The notes beneath the pieces are model-generated. The model was not told the DNA's origin, ran no database searches, and was given only the letters and a program-made list of their open reading frames with translations. The position numbers were made by a program, and so were the translations under genes. From Methanoculleus marisnigri JR1 (GTDB taxonomy: Archaea; Halobacteriota; Methanomicrobia; Methanomicrobiales; Methanoculleaceae), in the NCBI RefSeq assembly GCF_000015825.1, contig NC_009051.1, forward strand, positions 1,296,695 through 1,360,694: DNA of 64,000 bases, given 5' to 3'. Below are positions 19,692 through 26,060 of the stretch, piece by piece; position 1 is the stretch's first letter; each line of letters begins with the position of its first letter.

Positions 19692-20015
19692 CTATCCTGT
19701 CTCATCCTTTGACCTCTCTAATGACACAATCAAATCCAGGTTCAGCACCACCTCAAACGGCACCGCCCGGTAGCACCTCCGGAGATACGGGGGTTCGTCC
19801 GACGTCCTGCTGTTCCCTTCCGCAAGACCGAGTTTCTCGAGCTGCCGGAGATAAATGGCGGCCAGCGGGCGCGATATGCCGAGTTCTTCGGCTATCTCGC
19901 GAGCATACTTCTCTTCGGCCGCGATTGCCCCGAGTACGGCAAGTCGCTGCTCGTTCCCGAGCAGGGAGAGCAGCCGCGCCAGTTCGGGAAGGGTGCTGAA
20001 AGACAATGTCAACAT
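19692..20015 (-). CDS. Winged-helix transcriptional regulator (ArsR-like)
   Basis: A 107-residue protein with an HTH at about residues 20-65: LLSLLGNEQRLAVLGAI, then YAREIAEELGISRPLAAIYLRQLEKLGL. The first hydrophobic helix and the 'EQRLAVL' lead are typical of ArsR/HTH_20 regulators. No metal-binding cysteine pair is visible, so it is not a classical metal sensor. Its stop overlaps the start of the membrane protein gene now broken by the IS. An inverted repeat overlapping its own start codon suggests autoregulation. Confidence 0.85.
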   Translation of the reverse strand: MLTLSFSTLPELARLLSLLGNEQRLAVLGAIAAEEKYAREIAEELGISRPLAAIYLRQLEKLGLAEGNSRTSDEPPYLRRCYRAVPFEVVLNLDLIVSLERSKDETG

Positions 20016-20037
20016 GTGTTAATTATTTTTTACACAT
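20014..20037 (-). promoter_or_regulatory. Inverted repeat over the start of the HTH gene
   Basis: ATGTGT at 20014-20019 and ACACAT at 20032-20037 flank an AT-rich spacer of 12 bases. One arm overlaps the start codon. It is a good candidate operator for the encoded regulator. Confidence 0.5.
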
Positions 20038-20053
20038 ATGAATCTTCCTGTAG

Positions 20054-20200
20054 TCCCGCACGGGAAAGGAGAACGACCGGGAGAAGCACGCCCTGAAGGT
20101 GCTGCGCGGCGACTTCGCGAACCTTCCCTCCGTCGCCGGGGGCTCGCCGGCCGATCGCGCGAAGGCGGCCATTCGTGCAGCGGATACATGGAACGGGTAG
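20054..20200 (+). pseudogene. C-terminal remnant of an unrecognised gene
   Basis: A frame of 48 codons without a start codon reads as ordinary protein (KENDREKHALKVLRGDF, then ADRAKAAIRAADTWNG) and ends in TAG at 20198. It begins directly after an in-frame TAG near the IS-hit operon. Composition is coding-like, but no family is recognised and it may be chance. Confidence 0.3.
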
Positions 20201-20569
20201 CGGCCGGGGAGAACTTCCGGGAGGCATATGCCGCCCCGGAATCGTCCGGTGGATCAGGATAGGTGGGTGTAGGAGATCCACGTAACGTGTTCTCCCCGCC
20301 GGCATCGGATCCGGCCTTATGCGGTTGATGGCATCTGCGTGGGCATCGGCCGGACCCGGGGTATTCGGGGCAATCACAGTACATGCCTGCGTGGTTTCGG
20401 CCGTGGATCTTCTCCGGTTCGCCGCACATGCCGGAAGCACGGCGACTGCCGGGAAGAACCGCTTCCGGCCCGATAAACACGTTGCCCCTGCGGTGGGAAT
20501 GGTTCCGCACCGACGTACAGGAAGTCGGCCCGGACGGGGATATATTGCTACGGCGGCCGCGGTAGGATC
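20201..20569. other. Gap with no recognisable gene
   Basis: About 370 bases between the remnant and the tfuA 3' end. Open frames exist on both strands but are rich in Arg, Pro and Ser and resemble no family. No hairpin-chain element is present. Confidence 0.4.
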
Positions 20570-20589
20570 ATTGAACCACGCGGTTCAAT
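20570..20589 (-). terminator. Hairpin at the end of the moeB-tfuA operon
   Basis: ATTGAACC and GGTTCAAT are perfect 8-bp arms around ACGC. The stem overlaps the tfuA stop codon. No oligo-T follows on the minus strand, so termination is inferred from position. Confidence 0.45.
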
Positions 20590-21238
20590 GCATCCCGGGG
20601 AGATCCCTGATGTATTCGAGCGCGAGCAGCGCGTCCTCGCGTTTCCGGTCGACGGCATGCTCGTCGGCAAACGCCAGAAACCGGGCGAGGTCGTCCGGGT
20701 CCGCCTTCCCTTCAGCCGCCTCGACGACCGCGTCGTAGGTTCGTTCCGGAAAATAGAGTGCCCTGGCGGCCTCAAGGAGCGACCCCGCCGCGTCGGCACC
20801 GATAACCCCGCACTCCAGTGCCCGCTGGATGGTCGCCCGGATATTCACGAGCGGCTCGGAGAGCGGCACGAACGTCTCGGGATCGAAGAGGAGCGCCACC
20901 TCGTCGTCGGCGACGAGCCTCCCCTCCCGGTAGGCACGATAGATCTCCCCGACACCCTCCATCCCGAGGCTGTCGAGTTCCGCGGCCCGGAGCGCTCCCA
21001 TGCTGGAGGCGCCGACGACCCGCACCCCGGCCCGGAGCGCGGCCAGGACCTCACGGTGGGCGACGGCGCAGTCCTGGAAGAAGACGCCGTCGATGAGGCC
21101 GATGATCCGGGCTCCGGCGCGTGCGGCCTCCAGTATGTCGCCCCGTTTCGCCGGAGGACGGTACTCGGCGTCGAGGATCGCCCGGGCGGCCGCAAGGTCA
21201 CAGCTGGGACCGAGGAAGACGACGACTTCGTGCGTCAC
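20585..21238 (-). CDS. tfuA: TfuA-like protein, partner of YcaO
   Basis: A 217-residue TfuA-domain protein: VVVFLGPSCD at the N-terminus, RPPAKRGDI, IGLIDGVFFQDCAVAHREVLAAL and GASSMGALRAAEL are the conserved blocks. TfuA works with YcaO in thioamide formation, including thioglycine in methyl-coenzyme M reductase of methanogens, and is thought to help deliver sulfide. The start is a GTG at 21238, placing the LGPS motif at the N-terminus and giving a 41-base overlap with ycaO. It is the last gene of a five-gene operon with moeB, moaD and moaE. Confidence 0.92.
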   Translation of the reverse strand: MTHEVVVFLGPSCDLAAARAILDAEYRPPAKRGDILEAARAGARIIGLIDGVFFQDCAVAHREVLAALRAGVRVVGASSMGALRAAELDSLGMEGVGEIYRAYREGRLVADDEVALLFDPETFVPLSEPLVNIRATIQRALECGVIGADAAGSLLEAARALYFPERTYDAVVEAAEGKADPDDLARFLAFADEHAVDRKREDALLALEYIRDLPGMH

Positions 21239-22412
21239 GGCACCTCCTGCCCATCCGGTCCTGATCCATCGCGTACATCTCCAGCCCCGGCACGATCACC
21301 CGGACGACCGGGATGCCGATCTCCGGCCGGGTGAGGTCGACCACGATCACCCGGGAGAGCCCGGCCGCATCGAGCCTTTCGGTGACGTGGTCGATGTCGG
21401 TGAGGAAATCGTCGCTGTCGAACGACGGCATCTGCGAGAACCGGACGACTTCGGACTCCGCGAACCAGTGCCGGTTCAGCCGTTTCGTCCGGTCGTAGCC
21501 GATCCTCTTCCTGACGTCCGCCGTATCGGTATCCTCGCGTGCACCATGGATCTGCGTCAGCCTGCTCTGCGCAACCTCCGTGAGCGCCCGGAGAACCGCG
21601 ATATGGGCGCTCGTGTGCGACCCCATCCCGATCGTGAGGAGCGTGGGGTCTTTGAGCACCACGTCGTCGGCCACCGCGGCCACCGTGGGGATCCCGATAT
21701 CGCTCGTGATCTCCTTGAGGGTGACCTCGACGCCGGCGGCCGCGAACTTCGCGAGCAGGTCGGCGGCGAGCCCGTCGTCGATCCCCTCGATCCGGGGGCC
21801 GGTGTTCCGGGTCACCTCCACGAGCGACCAGGCGTCGCGCTCGACCACCTCCATCAGGGCGTGGAAGGTCGCCTCCTCGAGGGTGTTGCCGGAAGCAAGC
21901 CCGTTGGTGTTGGTCCGAAAGAGGCGACCATAGGTCGCCGGGAGAGGGTGGTAGACCGCGTGGGCGGGAACGAGCACCTCCTCCTCCTGGACGATGTCGT
22001 ATCCTTTGACCCAGGGAACCACGATGTCGGCCGGAACCCGGTCGGGGAGGATCAGGTCCGCGGGGTCGAGCGCGTTCTCCCCGGCCGAAATCTCGCTGTA
22101 TCTCCCGATTACCGGCTCCCGGTTATCCATCTCACCCGAATAGCGCTCGATCCCTTCCATCATCGCCGAGACCTCCGCCTCGACGGGGGTGGCGCCCTTG
22201 CCGTTGTAGACCGATATCGCTCCCGCTTCAGCGGTCGGCCGGATGCTCGAGAAGACCGGGATCCCGATCCGGTCGAGGTTCGTGATATCGGCGACGCGGG
22301 TGATCCCCGCCACGGGGAGCCTCTCCCGGGCCAGACGGAGCGTCTCCTCGGGCGGAACCGTGCGCTGGGTCTCTTTCGCGTAGGCCTTCCTGCACGACTG
22401 CAGCCGGATCAT
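21198..22412 (-). CDS. ycaO: YcaO-family ATP-dependent thioamidation enzyme
   Basis: A 404-residue YcaO protein. Typical blocks include GKGATPVEAEVSAMMEGIERYS (an ATP-binding helix), TNTNGLASGNTLEEATFHALMEVVERDAW and the C-terminal VDLTRPEIGIPVVRVIVPGLE. YcaO activates a peptide amide with ATP so that sulfide can replace oxygen. In methanogens the known target is a glycine of McrA. The start overlaps the moaE stop by 4 bases and the 3' end overlaps tfuA. Substrate is inferred from family and organism. Confidence 0.93.
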   Translation of the reverse strand: MIRLQSCRKAYAKETQRTVPPEETLRLARERLPVAGITRVADITNLDRIGIPVFSSIRPTAEAGAISVYNGKGATPVEAEVSAMMEGIERYSGEMDNREPVIGRYSEISAGENALDPADLILPDRVPADIVVPWVKGYDIVQEEEVLVPAHAVYHPLPATYGRLFRTNTNGLASGNTLEEATFHALMEVVERDAWSLVEVTRNTGPRIEGIDDGLAADLLAKFAAAGVEVTLKEITSDIGIPTVAAVADDVVLKDPTLLTIGMGSHTSAHIAVLRALTEVAQSRLTQIHGAREDTDTADVRKRIGYDRTKRLNRHWFAESEVVRFSQMPSFDSDDFLTDIDHVTERLDAAGLSRVIVVDLTRPEIGIPVVRVIVPGLEMYAMDQDRMGRRCRDARSRRLPRSQL

Positions 22413-22843
22413 GCGTCGCCCCCGTGGGACTCGCCCGGAACCCAGCGCTCGCCGCCCTCGCCGATCTCCTTCTTCCAGATCGGCACGCTCTCCTTGATCC
22501 GCTCGAGAATATACTCGCAGGCGTCGAAAGCCTCCTTCCGGTGACCTGCGCCGACGACGATGAGGAGGATGTTCTCCCCGACCCGGAGCCTGCCTACCCG
22601 GTGGATGACCTCGACGGCTGCTATGGGATATCGCGCAAACGCCTCGTCCCGGATCGTCTCAAGTTCCCTCACCGCGACCTCCTCGTAGGCCTCGAGTTCC
22701 ATAACCTCCGTCCCGCCGTCGTCCCTGACGGTGCCGAGGAAGGTGACGAGAGCCCCCATATCGGGCTTCCGCACCCGGTCGATCACGGCATTCACGTCAA
22801 AATCGTCTCCTGTTACGCCGATCATTCCAGTCTCCTCCGTCAC
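22409..22843 (-). CDS. moaE: Molybdopterin synthase catalytic subunit MoaE
   Basis: A 144-residue MoaE. Recognised by GALVTFLGTVRD near residues 30-42, LEAYEEVAVREL, VIHRVGRLRVGE and the active-site lysine region RIKESVPIWKKE. It transfers sulfur from MoaD thiocarboxylate to precursor Z to make molybdopterin for Mo/W enzymes such as formylmethanofuran and formate dehydrogenases. Overlaps moaD and ycaO by 4 bases each, indicating coupled translation. Confidence 0.94.
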   Translation of the reverse strand: MTEETGMIGVTGDDFDVNAVIDRVRKPDMGALVTFLGTVRDDGGTEVMELEAYEEVAVRELETIRDEAFARYPIAAVEVIHRVGRLRVGENILLIVVGAGHRKEAFDACEYILERIKESVPIWKKEIGEGGERWVPGESHGGDA

Positions 22844-23118
22844 CCGCCCGCCACCGGCGGGAAGAGGGCGACCTCGTCCCCGTCGGCGAGGGCGAGCGTC
22901 ATGGCCTCCGCACGCCGCACACGCCTGCCGTTGTGCATCAGGATCACGTATCCCCGGAGTTCTCCGCTCTCTTCAAAGAGCGCCTCCCCGGCCTGCTCCG
23001 AGGTCTCGGCGACCACCGCAAGGAGCCGGCTCATCGTCGCTCCTTCGGGAACCTCGAGCGTGAGATCGCCCCCGATGGCCTCCCGCAACCGCGCAAAAGT
23101 CCTTACCCGAACCTGCAT
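22840..23118 (-). CDS. moaD: MoaD-like ubiquitin-fold sulfur carrier
   Basis: A 92-residue beta-grasp protein ending in VAGG. The C-terminal Gly-Gly is the site adenylated and converted to thiocarboxylate by the E1-like enzyme encoded just upstream. It begins MQVRVRTFARLREAIGG; an ATG 33 bases upstream would add an improbable basic tail. It should serve MoaE, and because the operon also holds ycaO-tfuA it may donate sulfur there too; the latter is inference. Confidence 0.92.
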   Translation of the reverse strand: MQVRVRTFARLREAIGGDLTLEVPEGATMSRLLAVVAETSEQAGEALFEESGELRGYVILMHNGRRVRRAEAMTLALADGDEVALFPPVAGG

Positions 23119-23129
23119 TCTCCCCCTCC

Positions 23130-23864
23130 TCAACACCTGCCGTTTCCACACGCTCTGCAGTCATCCTGCCGCTCCACGGGCAGGATCGCCGTCGTGGCGG
23201 CCCGCCCGTCCCAGACGAGGAGCCGGCCGGCCAGGAGATCGCCGGTGCCGGTGATGTACTTGATCGCCTCGTTCGCCTGGACGAGCCCGATGATCCCGGG
23301 CGTGGTGCCGACAACGGGGATGACATCCTCCCCGGGCGGGGCTACCGGGAATATGCACTCGAGGCAGGCCGTCTTCCCGGGGATGATCGTCGTCGCCTGT
23401 CCGTCGAATCCCCTGACCGCCCCGTGGACGAGCGGCACGCTGTTCCGGAGCGCCACCCGGTTGAGGATGTAGCGCGCCGCGAAATTATCGGTGGCGTCGA
23501 CGATGAGGTCGGCCCCGCCCGCGAGTCGGGCGGCGTTTCCTTCATCGAGGGTTGCCCGGGTGGCGGCGACCGCGATCTCCGGGTTCTGCGCCCGGATCTT
23601 CTCGGCCGCCGACTCGACCTTCGCCCGTCCGACGTCGCGTTCGGTATGAAGCACCTGTCGGTTCAGGTTGGTCCGGTCCACGACGTCGCCGTCGACCAGC
23701 CGGATCTCACCGATACCGGCGGCAGCAAGGTAGAGGGCGACGGGACAGCCGAGACCGCCGGCCCCGACAATGACGACCCGAGCATTCGCGAGCCGTTCCT
23801 GCGCCTCCTCTCCGAAGAGCGCGACCTGCCGCCGATAACGTTCCCGTTCCCGATCCGTGAGCAT
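23130..23864 (-). CDS. moeB: E1-like adenylyltransferase MoeB/ThiF family
   Basis: A 244-residue enzyme with the Rossmann motif VIVGAGGLGCP near residues 30-40, DGDVVDRTNLNRQVL (conserved Arg/Gln), DATDNFAARY, and two zinc cysteine pairs: CLEC and the C-terminal CRACGNGRC. There is no rhodanese domain. It adenylates the C-terminus of a ubiquitin-like sulfur carrier, here the adjacent MoaD. It is the first gene of the operon, 11 bases before moaD. Confidence 0.93.
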   Translation of the reverse strand: MLTDRERERYRRQVALFGEEAQERLANARVVIVGAGGLGCPVALYLAAAGIGEIRLVDGDVVDRTNLNRQVLHTERDVGRAKVESAAEKIRAQNPEIAVAATRATLDEGNAARLAGGADLIVDATDNFAARYILNRVALRNSVPLVHGAVRGFDGQATTIIPGKTACLECIFPVAPPGEDVIPVVGTTPGIIGLVQANEAIKYITGTGDLLAGRLLVWDGRAATTAILPVERQDDCRACGNGRC

Positions 23865-24051
23865 CTTCTCTCACTCATCCTCGCTGTGGAGAGGCAAACG
23901 TTCGCTTCCGCAGATGAATACGCAGTTTATGTGGTGTCCACGGCAATTTGAACGTTGTGATTCCGCGAAGTTGCCTCGGCCCGGGATCTCTGCCGGCGAC
24001 CGCAACGGGAAACCCCGTAACCGCCACGGACAACCCTCCTCCCGGGAAACG

Positions 24052-24058
24052 TATATAT
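24052..24058 (+). promoter_or_regulatory. TATA box for the FemAB/GNAT-like gene
   Basis: TATATAT lies about 57-63 bases upstream of the ATG at 24115, in a GC-rich surrounding. A GGTGAG ribosome site is 7 bases before the start. Confidence 0.55.
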
Positions 24059-24114
24059 CCTAGAGGATGGATAATCCGAACGACCCTGCAGACAAGCCGG
24101 GCGGTGAGTAGAGC

Positions 24115-25143
24115 ATGACGATAGGGCTTATCGATGATGGGGACGCCTGGGACAGATTCGTAGACGAAAGCGCCTCCGGCCGCCTTTTCCACAAATGGGA
24201 CTTCATGAAGATAACGGAGAAGCACACCGGCTTTCGGTTTCTCCCCTATGGAGTCTTCAAGGGCAACGAGGCGATCGCCGTCATTCCGCTCTTCCGAAAG
24301 CAGACCCACGGGGTCAACATTCTCCTCTCCCCACCGCCTCTCCAGTCGGTGGTGCCGTACCTCGGGTTCGTCATGGGCCGCCGTTACGACACCGCCAAGC
24401 AGAGCAAAAAGGAGTCGATGCTCAAGTTGGTCGGTGACGACCTGGAGAACGAGTTTGCGGCCCTGGCTCCGAACTACCTCTCCATAATCCAGGTTCCGGG
24501 TTTCATCGATGTTCGACGGTTTCTCAGGGAGGGGTACCATGCCCGGCTCCATTTCACGTATCTGATCGCACTCGATCCGCCGCTCACCGAGATCTGGAAC
24601 AGTTTCTCCTCCAATCTCCGCACCAAACTGCGAAAGGTCGAGAAGAACGGTTACCGCCTCGAGAAGAGCACCGATCTCTCGATCTTCTACTCCACGGTCT
24701 CAGAGCGGTTCAGCGATCCCGACATGAACATCCCGATGATCAGCCGCACCTACTTCGAGGAACTCTTCCGGGCATACCCCGACAACCTCGGGCTCTACTA
24801 CCTCTACGACGACGAAGGCACCGTAACGGGCGTGCAGGCAACCCAGGAGTACAAGGCCTTCACTCTCTGGATGGGGGCCCCGAAGATGACCGCGATGCCC
24901 GGCAACGAGTTCCTGCAGTGGTTGCTTCTCCAGCAGGCAAAGGATGAGGGATATCGCCAGATGGAGAACGTCGGGGCGAACAACGAGAACCTGAACCTCT
25001 TCAAGTCCAAGTTCAACCCCTCGCTCACCCTCTTTCTGGAGATGAGCCGGGAAGACCTCATCGGCAGGGTTGCGCGATGGGCCTACAGCACCATCGCGAG
25101 CAAGGGTCCGGTGAAGCGCAAGGTCCTCTCCTGCCTCGAGTGA
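24115..25143 (+). CDS. FemAB/GNAT-fold acyl- or aminoacyltransferase-like protein
   Basis: A 342-residue protein. The N-terminal half (WDRFVDESASGRLFHKWDFM; LPYGVFKGNEAIAVIPLF) and the C-terminal half (SSNLRTKLRKVEKNGYRLE; YYLYDDEGTVTGVQATQEY; LLLQQAKDEGYRQMENVGANN; FKSKFNPSLTLFLEM) give two GNAT-like lobes as in FemAB and BioF2-type proteins, which transfer amino acids or acyl groups in cell-envelope assembly. No signal peptide. Substrate unknown; archaea lack murein, so a surface glycan or lipid is possible. Confidence 0.75.
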   Translation: MTIGLIDDGDAWDRFVDESASGRLFHKWDFMKITEKHTGFRFLPYGVFKGNEAIAVIPLFRKQTHGVNILLSPPPLQSVVPYLGFVMGRRYDTAKQSKKESMLKLVGDDLENEFAALAPNYLSIIQVPGFIDVRRFLREGYHARLHFTYLIALDPPLTEIWNSFSSNLRTKLRKVEKNGYRLEKSTDLSIFYSTVSERFSDPDMNIPMISRTYFEELFRAYPDNLGLYYLYDDEGTVTGVQATQEYKAFTLWMGAPKMTAMPGNEFLQWLLLQQAKDEGYRQMENVGANNENLNLFKSKFNPSLTLFLEMSREDLIGRVARWAYSTIASKGPVKRKVLSCLE

Positions 25144-25157
25144 CGGGCCGGGCCTCC

Positions 25158-25862
25158 TTACCGGCGTGTCTCTTCCCGGCCTTCGAACCCGACCAGCGCC
25201 GGCGACGGCGGTCGCGGGACAAGTTTCAGGGCATCGGATATCCTGTCGGTGATCGTAAGAGTGTTGCCGGTCCTCTCCCGGTACTCCCGTACAAGGTAAG
25301 CGGTGTGGTTGCGGTAGGTCCGGTCCCGGGTGATGAAGATCAGGTCTTCCTCGATACTGGCGAGCAGCGTCTCCCATATGAGCTCGTCGCCGATGGTATC
25401 CGTACCCACGCTTTTCGGGGGGTTGCCGAGGAGCTTGCGGCGGTGAGCCCGTGTGACGAGTTCGTCGGTCCGGCGAAGGACCCGCACGGCGGGGTCGCCG
25501 GAGAGGGCGTTGAACGCCCGGGCAACCGGATCGGCGGCGGGGCTTGCGATCATGCTCTCGATATCGCCGCAGAGAGCGCCGATAGCCCTGTCATATCCCT
25601 CAGCGGCGCGCTGCAGCGAAGCAGCATTCGGGTAGCCGCGGATGATGGAGGGCAGGCGGATCTCGCCTGCCTCCTGTCTCCGCACGTCGTCCGCGATCCG
25701 GTCGAGAACGCGCGACCGGTTGCGGAGGAACTCATCGATGATGATGTCGGGAACGACCAGGTGTTCGGCCAGCGCACCGACATCCGCAACAATCTCTTCC
25801 GGATCCTCGCCGGACTCGTAGAGTTCGAGGAAGAGATTCGTATCGATACATACGGCTGTCAT
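25158..25862 (-). CDS. PIN-domain ribonuclease-like protein (DUF4935 type)
   Basis: A 234-residue protein that begins TAVCIDTNLFLELY, the first aspartate of a PIN nuclease site. Further acidic residues are in VPDIIIDEFLRNR, TDTIGDELIWETLL and LIFITRDRTYRNH, completing the four-acid pattern. It resembles DUF4935 proteins rather than short VapC toxins, and no antitoxin gene is adjacent. The start is chosen so the PIN motif is at the N-terminus; the upstream open frame is non-coding promoter region. Confidence 0.75.
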   Translation of the reverse strand: MTAVCIDTNLFLELYESGEDPEEIVADVGALAEHLVVPDIIIDEFLRNRSRVLDRIADDVRRQEAGEIRLPSIIRGYPNAASLQRAAEGYDRAIGALCGDIESMIASPAADPVARAFNALSGDPAVRVLRRTDELVTRAHRRKLLGNPPKSVGTDTIGDELIWETLLASIEEDLIFITRDRTYRNHTAYLVREYRERTGNTLTITDRISDALKLVPRPPSPALVGFEGREETRR

Positions 25863-26025
25863 ACCATCGCCGGATGATGCCGCGCGGCGAGATAATGATT
25901 TCCGGAACCGGTGCCCCCGAAGAGTTGGGCGACACCCCAAACACATGGCGCCGACCGGAAATCTGGAAGATCCTCCTTCAATTTTACGGAATACCGGAAT
26001 CAATGCCGAATCAAAATGCTTAAGG

Positions 26026-26058
26026 TTTATATCGACCACCACTCCATAAGTGGGTGGT
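26026..26058 (+). promoter_or_regulatory. Promoter and inverted repeat before the large sensor kinase
   Basis: TTTATAT at 26026-26032 is a good TATA box 29-35 bases before the start. ACCACCACT at 26035-26043 and AGTGGGTGGT at 26049-26058 form an inverted repeat (one bulge) covering the predicted transcription start. It could be an operator. Confidence 0.5.
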
Positions 26059-26060
26059 GC

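Larger units (their letters stand above)
18517..19705 (-). pseudogene. Small membrane/coiled-coil protein gene interrupted by an IS5-type element
   Basis: Removing 18804-19647 and one copy of the ATG target duplication joins two in-frame pieces. The upstream piece (19705 down to 19651) starts MRQDRWKLYLKALWGA and the downstream piece (18803 to 18517) continues ALLVISCLING. The restored protein has about 113 residues: two hydrophobic helices (TM1 spanning the insertion, then VYVIINLGVLTLLFIIVV) and a C-terminal coiled coil (MLRQSMERIEAKVDRIEKVL). Its ATG overlaps the stop of the upstream HTH gene, so they formed an operon. The 3' piece could still be translated from TTG at 18801 as 94 residues. 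Confidence 0.8.

Noticed and set aside
20019..20510. Open frame of 163 codons upstream of the HTH gene (minus strand)
   Set aside because: Low-complexity Arg/Ser/Pro/His composition and no family likeness.
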